From the NCBI GenBank assembly GCA_959021945.1, contig CAUEYG010000150.1, positions 1 to 5,375 of the forward strand: a stretch of DNA of 5,375 nucleotides. Direction: 5' to 3'. The notes under the pieces are model-generated. The model made no database searches. It was not told the DNA's origin and saw nothing but the letters and a program-made list of their open reading frames with translations. How positions within the stretch are numbered: position 1 is the stretch's first letter; each line of letters starts with the position of its first letter. Below, piece by piece: positions 1-5,375 of the stretch. The translations under genes were made by a program, and so were the position numbers. The DNA comes from an uncultured Eubacteriales bacterium (lineage in GTDB: Bacteria > Bacillota > Clostridia > Peptostreptococcales > Anaerovoracaceae).

Positions 1-153
1 GGTAGTTTTCTTATTATCGTGGTCTCCAGACGCATTGACTCCTGGATCTACACTGTGATTGCTCTCTTGTGGGTAAAACGTGTAATGTCTCACATTTCGG
101 CCATAAGTTGAGGACCACGTTGCAGCGCTAAGGGTATGAATCCTTACAAGCAG
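1..153 (-). other. Stop-free minus-strand frame leaving the window; possible tnpB 3'-end remnant
   Basis: A 51-codon frame begins just after an in-frame TAA (154-156) and stays open to base 1, so it is cut by the window edge. It has no ATG start and no ribosome binding site. The only visible candidate start inside is a GTG at residue 21, so it does not look like an independent gene. Recognisable pieces are YGRNVRHYTFYPQES (residues 17-31) and VNASGDHDNKKTT (39-51). The spacing and the small-residue plus GD pattern recall the variable C-terminal tails of IS200/IS605 TnpB proteins, where coding sequence overlaps the omega-RNA. That is a resemblance from memory, not a search result. No RuvC-like or zinc-finger part of TnpB is present upstream, so if the idea is right this is a remnant or a deleted element. 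Such a frame could also stay open by chance. Confidence 0.25.
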
Positions 154-154
154 T

Positions 155-194
155 TACAACTATTCCCAAAATTGTGATTTTAGGAATAGTTGTA
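155..194. repeat. 40-base near-perfect palindrome (strong hairpin)
   Basis: The left arm TACAACTATTCC (155-166) is the exact reverse complement of GGAATAGTTGTA (183-194). After a single C/A mismatch (167/182) the pairing resumes as AAAAT (168-172) with ATTTT (177-181), leaving a TGTG loop (173-176). This gives 17 of 18 possible pairs. It lies 52 bases past the stop of the NimA-like gene and directly before the stop-free minus-strand frame. There is no U-tract on the minus strand side (ACTGCTTG follows), so it is not a standard terminator for the flavoprotein gene, although it could still slow RNA decay. A hairpin of this size near an element end is what IS200/IS605 transposases recognise; that role is inferred. 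Confidence 0.75.
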
Positions 195-246
195 TTTCTC
201 TCCCCCTTATTTCTTTTATCATATAATAATTATCAGCATAACTACA

Positions 247-714
247 TCAGTCTCCACGTTTTCCAGTCATATGTTCGATCTGGATTTCAAAGACTCTTGC
301 TAGAGATTTATTCTCCTGGACATATTCCAGGCCGCTTGGAATATAATCCGGACACAGTTTTCTGATCATGGTATTAAAAATTTCTTCTTTGTCCTTTTCT
401 GCAGTAAGTTCTTTTATGATCCCAAATACAATGACGCTTTTAAATCTGGTGTTTACATCTTCCTGCAGCAACTCGGCCTCTGAAACCACACAAAATGAAA
501 CTTTACTGTCCTTTTCAATATTGGAAATCTTGTGACCTTCTACAGCGGAATGAATGTAAATCTTTCCATTATGGTAAATATAGTTGAGCGGCACACCATA
601 GGGATAACCATTTGCACTGATCGTAGAAAGAACGCCAAATTCACCGGATTCCAGTAATGCCGTGGTTTCCTGCTCCGATAACTGCTGGTCCTGCAATCTC
701 ATTTTTTCGAACAT
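247..714 (-). CDS. NimA-like pyridoxamine 5'-phosphate oxidase-family flavoprotein
   Basis: This encodes 155 residues, the usual length of the Nim / PNPOx-like split-barrel family, which binds FMN as a cytosolic dimer. Some members reduce nitroimidazole drugs to harmless amines; the natural substrate of most is unknown. Visible family features are EFGVLSTISANGYPYGVPL (residues 25-43), the first strands of the barrel; IYIHSAVEGHKISNI (52-66), the histidine-bearing cofactor and dimer segment; SFCVV (73-77); SVIVFGII (93-100); and the closing IEHMTGKR (146-153), very typical of the family. The start at 714 is chosen because a perfect AGGAGG lies 6 bases upstream. The longer frame reaching 825 is unlikely, because its next in-frame ATG overlaps the promoter -10 element. 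It has its own promoter and appears to be a monocistronic unit, not part of the glycan operon before it. Family assignment is firm; actual drug resistance cannot be read from sequence. Confidence 0.9.
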   Translation of the reverse strand: MFEKMRLQDQQLSEQETTALLESGEFGVLSTISANGYPYGVPLNYIYHNGKIYIHSAVEGHKISNIEKDSKVSFCVVSEAELLQEDVNTRFKSVIVFGIIKELTAEKDKEEIFNTMIRKLCPDYIPSGLEYVQENKSLARVFEIQIEHMTGKRGD

Positions 715-720
715 AATAGA

Positions 721-726
721 CCTCCT
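721..726 (-). promoter_or_regulatory. Consensus ribosome binding site of the NimA-like gene
   Basis: The minus strand reads AGGAGG here, 6 bases before the ATG at 714-712. It is the only good site in this leader and settles the start codon: the same frame extends far upstream with other ATGs, none of which has a Shine-Dalgarno sequence. Confidence 0.9.
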
Positions 727-763
727 CATATCATGTTTTTTCTGATTTTTTTGCTCTCTTTCC

Positions 764-772
764 ATTATAGCA
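764..772 (-). promoter_or_regulatory. Extended -10 promoter of the NimA-like gene
   Basis: The minus strand reads TGCTATAAT: a perfect -10 hexamer (TATAAT, 769-764) with the TGn extension. The -35 position 17 bases upstream (792-787, GGCTGG) is poor, which an extended -10 can compensate. Transcription would begin near 757, giving a leader of roughly 43 bases with the AGGAGG. The upstream edge shares base 772 with the U-tract of the galE terminator. Confidence 0.75.
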
Positions 773-810
773 AAAAAAATGAAATCCAGCCAGATCTTAC
801 CGGCCGGATT
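772..810 (-). terminator. Intrinsic terminator of the glycan operon, after galE
   Basis: On the minus strand AATCCGGCCGG (810-800) pairs with CTGGCTGGATT (793-783) in an 11-pair stem with two G-U pairs and a 6-base loop (799-794) that contains the galE stop codon. After the spacer TCA come eight T residues (779-772). The 5' arm is made of the last codons of galE. On the plus strand no T-run follows the stem, so it works in one direction only. Confidence 0.88.
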
Positions 811-1792
811 CAAAATTCCAGGCATCGCGAACCATATCCTTCAAGTTCTGTTCTGCATGCCACTTTAACACTTTATGAGCTTTTTCAACAGAGGCATAAC
901 ATTCTGCCACATCGCCTTTTCGCCTTGGATAAATTTGATAAGGAATTTCGATGTTGTTTTGGTCTTCAAACGTGTGAATTACTTCCAGTACACTTGTGCC
1001 TTGCCCTGTCCCCAGATTAAAAATGTGAATGCCTTTGTTATGCTCTAAAAACTTCATAGCTGCTACATGCCCCTTAGCCACATCAAGGATATGAACATAA
1101 TCACGAATACATGTTCCATCAAGGGTTGGATAGTCGTTTCCATAAACTTTTAAGATATCTGTCTCCCCTTTTGCAGCTTTACAGATTAGAGGCACTAGAT
1201 TCATGGTTTTGGCCGCAGCAGTTTCACCGATTAAGCCGCTTTTATGTGCTCCTATGGGATTAAAATATCGCAGGATGCAAATACGCTTTGTATTACAGGC
1301 CTTATAAAAATCGGTAAGCATCCGCTCACAGATTCGCTTTGTTTCACCGTACGGGCTATGGGTTTCCTCCAGAGGCTGATTTTCTGTCATAGGTGAACTT
1401 CCATTTCCATATACAGCAGCCGAAGAGCTGAAAATCATATTAGGGACATCATATTCTCTCATAGCCTTACAGAGATTAAGGATTACATTGAGGTTGTTCT
1501 CGTAATAGGAAATGGGATGAGACACAGATTCCCCTACGGCTTTATATGCTGCAAAATTAAAGACAGTGTCAAAGTTTCGGCTGGCAAATAAAGTGGCAGT
1601 TTCTTTATAATTAGTAAGGTCCGCCCTCACCCACTCTACTGGCTTTCCAACAATAGCACTGATTTTTTCAATTCTTTCTTGGTTGCTGTTATAAAAATTG
1701 TCTGCAATTACCACCTGATAATGCTGTGTAATCAATTCTACTGCAGTATGAGCACCAATATATCCTGCTCCGCCGGCTATTAAAACAGTCAT
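797..1792 (-). CDS. galE: UDP-glucose 4-epimerase GalE
   Basis: Interconverts UDP-glucose and UDP-galactose in the cytosol using tightly bound NAD; it is an extended short-chain dehydrogenase. The 331 residues are full length. Visible are the NAD-binding glycine motif GGAGYIG (7-13), D31-N32 after strand 2, D58, the FAAYKAVGESV segment (80-90), the catalytic serine region SSSAAVYG (122-129), the YxxxK pair Y148/K152 in SPYGETK, RYFNPIGAH (175-183), DGTCIRDYVHILD (225-237) and the nucleotide-binding RRKGD (290-294). The residue matching E. coli Tyr299 is C298, as in human GALE, which also handles UDP-GalNAc. So this enzyme may supply both UDP-Gal and UDP-GalNAc. The start at 1792 has GAGG 10 bases upstream, lying in the end of the LCP gene whose stop is only 2 bases away, so the two are probably translationally coupled. 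No Leloir-pathway neighbours are in view; the context points to glycan precursor supply, not galactose catabolism. Confidence 0.96.
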   Translation of the reverse strand: MTVLIAGGAGYIGAHTAVELITQHYQVVIADNFYNSNQERIEKISAIVGKPVEWVRADLTNYKETATLFASRNFDTVFNFAAYKAVGESVSHPISYYENNLNVILNLCKAMREYDVPNMIFSSSAAVYGNGSSPMTENQPLEETHSPYGETKRICERMLTDFYKACNTKRICILRYFNPIGAHKSGLIGETAAAKTMNLVPLICKAAKGETDILKVYGNDYPTLDGTCIRDYVHILDVAKGHVAAMKFLEHNKGIHIFNLGTGQGTSVLEVIHTFEDQNNIEIPYQIYPRRKGDVAECYASVEKAHKVLKWHAEQNLKDMVRDAWNFESGR

Positions 1793-1794
1793 TT

Positions 1795-3342
1795 TTATTT
1801 TTCCTCAGAGTTTGGTTGTCCATAGATATCGGTGTTATTAATTTTCTCCCCTGACATTACTTTTTTAATTAAGTTCTGGGCATTCTCCACGGAGGCTTTG
1901 TTTGGCTTCATAACATAAAGTTTTTGACTGCCCATAGAGTAAGTACTTGCTGTGCTGCCCTTTCCTGTGACAGCATAGGAAAGAATATCCCATTTTGTTC
2001 CATCAGCTAGCTGTTGGCGTACAATGGATGCCAGAGTATCATATGGCATATCTGTTTCAAAAGTTCCTTTCAGACTTTCAAGAACATTGGAATAATTGGC
2101 CAAAATAGCTGAGGAACATAGCTTATCCATGACAGATATAATCACATTCATCTGGTTTTGTCCTCTGGAATTATCCCCTGCCGGCAGTGCATGACGCTCC
2201 CTTGCAAAGGCCAGGGCCTCAAGGCCGCTGAGATAGTTATCTCCTTTTACGTAATGAAAATCAGGCTTTACGTCAAATTCATAATCTGACCAAACAGTAA
2301 TACCGCCCAGTTCATCAATGATCTTTTCAAATCCGCTGAAATTTACCCGAAAATAATAATCAATGTTTGTGTCATACAGCGTAGAAAGTGTATCTAAAGA
2401 ACATTGTACCCCATAGATGCCTGCGTGTGTCAGTTTATCCTTCTTTCCATTAGAAATGGAAAGGGGCACATAATAGTCACGAGGTGTGGAAATTAGCAGA
2501 ATTTGTTTTGTCTGTGTATTGACTACAGCCATAATATTTACGTCACTGCGGCTCCTGGTAGAAATTCCTCCCCATGTATCAATACCGCTGATATACATAA
2601 TAAATTTCTTATTATCTCTTTTATATTCTTTGCTTCTGGTACTTTCTATTTTATAAGTAGCCAGTCTGCGCAGAGAAGATGCAAATTCAGGATAATCTCT
2701 CTTTGCAGAATGGGCTGTTTTCTGCTGGGAGCTATCTTCCTCCCACTCAGAAAGCATTTTCACATATTCTTCATTAAGAATAATGGCTTGGACCTTATTG
2801 TCTATCATGGCGTCAGCCAGCTTTGTAATGCCGCTAAACGATACGGTATTTACTGATCTTCCTATGTGTTTTTCTATTTGCTCTAAGGCTTTATCTGTAT
2901 TATCCCGATCTAAAGTAGAAAGAATGCCAAAGTCATAGTCTTGGGCATCTTCGATACTCTCTGCTTTGTCCCCATCAAACACATATACGGACATCTGGGC
3001 CATTTCATTAAGCATATTGGACATTTCTGATAAGGTATCGCTGGCCTTTTTTACAGACAGTCCGGCAACGATCAGGACCACGCTGATCAATACAGACACA
3101 ACTGTTGTAATGAGGCGGATCAGCCTTTCCCGCGGCATCAAGATTCCTATCCCTGTAGCTGCCAGTAAAAATACTAGTCCAATAGCAATGGCTGTTCCGT
3201 AAAGAGCGGGAATCAGTCGGGAGGTTAATAAAATGATCATCAGGAAGATACTACATACAAGTTGGAGCATCCACGCTATACAGCCAATCTTATTTTCCAT
3301 CAGTTTCTGCTTTCTGCTTTTTTTGTTTTCCATGCTTCTCAT
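1795..3342 (-). CDS. LytR-CpsA-Psr (LCP) family glycopolymer ligase with an extra extracellular domain
   Basis: LCP proteins transfer lipid-linked glycopolymers (teichoic acids, capsule) onto peptidoglycan outside the membrane. Of 515 residues, a basic N-terminus (1-19) precedes three hydrophobic segments (about 20-40, 44-68, 74-95). Then comes an extracellular region (about 118-235), and the LCP catalytic domain spans about 247-408. Its hallmarks are all present: D255 in SGIDTWGG, RSDVNIMAV (265-273), STPRDYYVP (285-293), and FARERHALPAGDNSRGQNQ (379-397) with R381, R383, D390, R393 and Q397. About 100 further residues follow. Region 118-235, with phrases such as SIEDAQDYDFGIL and DNKVQAIILNEEYVKML, looks like one lobe of a type 2 periplasmic binding protein, an arrangement seen in clostridial LCP proteins. 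The start at 3342 is preceded by GGAAGGAA at 11 bases; an ATG three codons on is less well placed. Older databases call such proteins transcription regulators; no DNA-binding part is visible. Confidence 0.92.
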   Translation of the reverse strand: MRSMENKKSRKQKLMENKIGCIAWMLQLVCSIFLMIILLTSRLIPALYGTAIAIGLVFLLAATGIGILMPRERLIRLITTVVSVLISVVLIVAGLSVKKASDTLSEMSNMLNEMAQMSVYVFDGDKAESIEDAQDYDFGILSTLDRDNTDKALEQIEKHIGRSVNTVSFSGITKLADAMIDNKVQAIILNEEYVKMLSEWEEDSSQQKTAHSAKRDYPEFASSLRRLATYKIESTRSKEYKRDNKKFIMYISGIDTWGGISTRSRSDVNIMAVVNTQTKQILLISTPRDYYVPLSISNGKKDKLTHAGIYGVQCSLDTLSTLYDTNIDYYFRVNFSGFEKIIDELGGITVWSDYEFDVKPDFHYVKGDNYLSGLEALAFARERHALPAGDNSRGQNQMNVIISVMDKLCSSAILANYSNVLESLKGTFETDMPYDTLASIVRQQLADGTKWDILSYAVTGKGSTASTYSMGSQKLYVMKPNKASVENAQNLIKKVMSGEKINNTDIYGQPNSEEK

Positions 3343-3353
3343 TGTTCTATCGG

Positions 3354-3363
3354 TTCCTTCCTT
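3354..3363 (-). promoter_or_regulatory. Ribosome binding site of the LCP gene
   Basis: The minus strand reads AAGGAAGGAA, ending 11 bases before the ATG at 3342. The spacing is somewhat long but favours this ATG over the in-frame ATG at 3333. The 39-base gap to the preceding gene shows no convincing promoter or terminator, so read-through from upstream is expected. Confidence 0.6.
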
Positions 3364-3381
3364 TCTATTTCCTGTGTTGGG

Positions 3382-5301
3382 TTAAGCGCCCACATCAATT
3401 CGAATATTAAAATCTGAGACTGCTTCCTTTAAATAACGCTCTTTGTAAGAACTAGCCAGCAGCATAGGTGCATAGGCGTCTCGCCCACTGATATTTTCCA
3501 TATATTTGACACCGTAAAAAGCTTTGTTATAATCACCTGCAAAGTCCAGTATCCCTTGCTGAATTTCTTTTATTTTGTCGGGGCGGCCCTCTGGCATCAA
3601 AAAGCGAAGCTCTGTTTCACCGTCTTCTTTTTTATAATATCCTTGAAAGGATGGTTCAGCAGAAGAGGTAAGTAGTTCCCAGTATACATTATAGTTTTTT
3701 GCCGGATCATGCTTTTTCCACAGATCCCGATTGTGAGCTGAGCTGTATAAATAAGATACGAGTTTTTCACATAAAAGAAAGGATTCACTCATGTCTGGTT
3801 CTGCGTTTGATGCAGTGTTGGTTCCTGCTACAATTCCTATGATCTGGCAGGGCAATTTCCATTCCTGCTGAACTAAAGCATCCAGAGCTAAGGCTCCGCT
3901 TCCCGCCCATCCAATATCCACAGCCGCAGCCTTAGAACTGTTTCCAATCTGCTGGCTTATCATCTCCTGAGCGGCCTCTCTTTGAGGACGGTAAATCTCA
4001 AGGACTTCCTGCCAATGCAGATTGATAAACTCTATTAGACTTTCCATATTCCTGTCGCAGAGGATATGAGAGGGATGGATTCCTGCTTGAGGCAAGTAGG
4101 CTGCCAGTTCTGACAGCTCCATACTGCGCAGGATTTCTTGTATTTGGATGCCTTTGTTCCCTTTATACATGACTAATTTTTGCAGATAATCATGTTTCAT
4201 ATATTGTGCTGCCAGCTTTACTGCTGCAAATCTTGACCAGTATATATATTCTGTTTTTTCCTGAGGGTACAGTAAGGCGTATACTTTTTTCAGAATATCT
4301 CCATCTCTGGACAGAAATAAAACTTTATCAATTCCATTCCTTTTGCAATATCGGTGTATAAAATGACAATACCCCACTGCGAAAAGCCCTCCATAAAGAT
4401 ATCCGTACTCATAAGACAAGGAGTACGCCGTACTTCCGCAATAAATCCGATTGTTCACAAGGCCCCTGTAAGCACTGCCGATAATAGGAGACATATCATA
4501 GCACCGATATTTTTCCGCATTTTGGTTGCAGTTTGGATAAAGAAAGGCTGTAAAGCCCCGATTTTGCGCCATCTTAATATCACTGTGCCAGTTGTCTCCT
4601 ACATGGGCGTAGCAAAGCTGTCTGCCCAAAGCATTTTTGATACAGTCATACAGCCTTCCGTCTCTTTTACTAACTTTGTAAGCGCAGGATAAAAAGATAT
4701 CCTCTGTTCCGTCATAACCTTTTCTGATGAGAAGTCTGCGAATGAATCCTTCAGGTAGGTACATATCTGTCGTAAAGATAATGCGTTTTCCTCTGCCCTT
4801 TAATTCTTTATATACATGCTGCATAAATGTATTGGCATAACAAAATTGTATTTCAGAATCCATCTCTGCTTTCATACCGCGCTGCGCCGATATTCCACTA
4901 ACGATTTCCAATTGTTCCCATATATCAGCAAGCCCTATCTCATAGGAACCGCTTCTCTGATATTCTTTTTCTCTGGCCTTTTTCTCAGCCTGTATCCGTA
5001 TTCCTTTAAAATCCAGATAGGATAACTCATTTCCTATGAGGTAAAACAAATCAGAAGGCTGGGAGAAAGGTCGCAATATAAGGGTATCAAAAATATCAAA
5101 GGAAATCACATCATAAGCCGACAGTCTATTTATGAGTTCCTCTTCATTGATACAGGCCTGGCTTGATTCTGATGCTCCAATCAAAAGTTTCTTTTTTTCA
5201 TAAAATTCCATATTCTTTACTTTTCCTAAAAAGCGCAGCTGCAGAACATAGTAGGCGGCATTCAGCCACAAAAGATAGACCCAGCTAAGAATCTTTTTCA
5301 T
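3382..5301 (-). CDS. Large two-part HAD-superfamily hydrolase of polysaccharide loci (COG5610-like)
   Basis: A 639-residue protein whose first half is a HAD-type phosphohydrolase. Motif I is FDIFDTLI (68-75) with nucleophile D69 and acid/base D72; motif II is FTTDMYLP (176-183); the motif III lysine is probably K212 in YKVSKRDG; motif IV is HVGDNWHSDIKMA (233-245) with D236 and D241. The second half has its own conserved features: KVLFLSRDGDILKKVY (326-341), YWSRFAA (354-360) and AAVDIGWAGSGA (459-470). This resembles the large HAD proteins that sit beside glycosyltransferases in capsule clusters; the substrate of those proteins is not established. The first 25 residues are hydrophobic and aromatic and may lie on the membrane; there is no clear signal peptide. 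The ATG at 5301 overlaps the previous gene's TGA (ATGA), which supports this start despite a weak, very close AGGA. An alternative ATG at residue 31 is possible. Catalytic residues look intact, so activity is likely. Confidence 0.85.
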   Translation of the reverse strand: MKKILSWVYLLWLNAAYYVLQLRFLGKVKNMEFYEKKKLLIGASESSQACINEEELINRLSAYDVISFDIFDTLILRPFSQPSDLFYLIGNELSYLDFKGIRIQAEKKAREKEYQRSGSYEIGLADIWEQLEIVSGISAQRGMKAEMDSEIQFCYANTFMQHVYKELKGRGKRIIFTTDMYLPEGFIRRLLIRKGYDGTEDIFLSCAYKVSKRDGRLYDCIKNALGRQLCYAHVGDNWHSDIKMAQNRGFTAFLYPNCNQNAEKYRCYDMSPIIGSAYRGLVNNRIYCGSTAYSLSYEYGYLYGGLFAVGYCHFIHRYCKRNGIDKVLFLSRDGDILKKVYALLYPQEKTEYIYWSRFAAVKLAAQYMKHDYLQKLVMYKGNKGIQIQEILRSMELSELAAYLPQAGIHPSHILCDRNMESLIEFINLHWQEVLEIYRPQREAAQEMISQQIGNSSKAAAVDIGWAGSGALALDALVQQEWKLPCQIIGIVAGTNTASNAEPDMSESFLLCEKLVSYLYSSAHNRDLWKKHDPAKNYNVYWELLTSSAEPSFQGYYKKEDGETELRFLMPEGRPDKIKEIQQGILDFAGDYNKAFYGVKYMENISGRDAYAPMLLASSYKERYLKEAVSDFNIRIDVGA

Positions 5302-5375
5302 TCCTGTCTTATGATCATGGCCTCTAAACGCTCAACCTCAGTAAAAGGAACGTTGTTGGCACGCAGGACATCTTC
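5298..5375 (-). CDS. 3' end of an unidentified upstream operon gene (partial)
   Basis: The minus strand from the right edge reads in one frame for 25 codons to a TGA at 5300-5298. The fragment contains RANNVPFTEVERLEAMI and ends IIRQE, a charged, helix-like C-terminus. The stop overlaps the ATG of the HAD gene in an ATGA, the usual mark of a translationally coupled operon pair, and this is the main evidence that the frame is real. Too little is present to name a family. By position it should be another member of the surface-glycan operon, such as a glycosyltransferase or assembly protein, but that is a guess from context. The 5' end lies outside the window. Confidence 0.7.
   Translation of the reverse strand, partial: EDVLRANNVPFTEVERLEAMIIRQE

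Larger units (their letters stand above)
797..5375 (-). other. Distal part of a surface-polysaccharide operon
   Basis: Four genes run the same way with an ATGA overlap, a 39-base gap and a 2-base gap, and no terminator appears until the one after galE. Contents (HAD protein of glycan loci, LCP ligase, UDP-hexose epimerase) fit the final steps and precursor supply for a wall-anchored polysaccharide. The promoter and the glycosyltransferase, flippase and polymerase genes would lie beyond the right edge. This is an inference from arrangement. Confidence 0.75.

Noticed and set aside
155..194. Hairpin as a classical intrinsic terminator of the flavoprotein gene
   Set aside because: No T-run follows the stem on the minus strand; on the plus side only a mixed T/C stretch follows and no plus-strand gene precedes it.
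174..365. 63-codon plus-strand frame
   Set aside because: It starts inside the hairpin and runs antisense into the flavoprotein gene; no ribosome binding site and no recognisable protein.
715..825. N-terminal extension of the NimA-like protein to 192 residues
   Set aside because: The extra 37 residues have no family resemblance, run through the promoter and terminator and overlap the end of galE, while a perfect AGGAGG precedes the ATG at 714.
733..1020. 95-codon plus-strand frame
   Set aside because: Antisense to galE and its terminator; the real gene on the other strand explains the open frame.
2503..3202. Two plus-strand open frames (2503-2856 and 2966-3202)
   Set aside because: Both lie wholly opposite the LCP gene, lack ribosome binding sites and encode no family I recognise.
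1795..3342. Reading the LCP gene as a LytR transcription regulator
   Set aside because: That label is historical; the sequence shows membrane helices and a complete extracellular LCP catalytic domain, with no helix-turn-helix or LytTR domain.
3597..3788. 63-codon minus-strand frame inside the HAD gene
   Set aside because: It is a shifted frame within the C-terminal half of the HAD gene with no supporting start signal; the main frame is continuous, so it is not a frameshift scar.
4354..5025. Two plus-strand open frames (4354-4692 and 4816-5025)
   Set aside because: Both are antisense to the intact HAD gene, whose motifs are clear in the minus-strand frame.

Overview
The window reads as a piece of a low-to-moderate GC Firmicutes chromosome, most likely clostridial (Lachnospiraceae-like). 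The grounds are strong AGGAGG-type ribosome binding sites, an A/T-rich intergenic region with an extended -10 promoter, a Clostridia-style LCP protein with three N-terminal membrane helices, and a NimA-like flavoprotein typical of gut anaerobes. This is an inference from gene content and style; no taxonomic marker gene is present. All supported genes lie on the minus strand, so the window is best read from right to left.

Right to middle (5375 down to 797) is the downstream end of a surface-polysaccharide operon. It holds the last 25 codons of an unidentified gene, a 639-residue two-part HAD-superfamily protein of the type found in glycan loci, a 515-residue LytR-CpsA-Psr (LCP) protein, and galE (UDP-glucose 4-epimerase). 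The first two genes overlap in an ATGA, the LCP gene follows after 39 bases, and galE starts 2 bases after the LCP stop with its ribosome binding site inside the LCP gene. The unit closes with an intrinsic terminator whose stem begins in the last galE codons. The logic is coherent: GalE makes UDP-galactose, and possibly UDP-GalNAc since it has the permissive gatekeeper cysteine. The HAD protein probably acts on a phosphorylated intermediate or polymer, and the LCP enzyme would attach the finished glycopolymer to peptidoglycan at the outer membrane face.

Downstream (772 to 247) a separate one-gene unit encodes a 155-residue NimA/pyridoxamine-phosphate-oxidase-like split-barrel flavoprotein. 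Its TGCTATAAT promoter element directly abuts, and shares a base with, the U-tract of the galE terminator, so the two transcription units are packed back to back.

The left edge (1 to 246) has no confident gene. It contains a near-perfect 40-base hairpin (155-194) and a 51-codon minus-strand stop-free frame that runs off the window at base 1. That frame loosely resembles the C-terminal tail of IS200/IS605-type TnpB proteins. Together they may be the end or remnant of a small transposable element, which is the least explained part of the window. No tRNA, rRNA or CRISPR array was seen.
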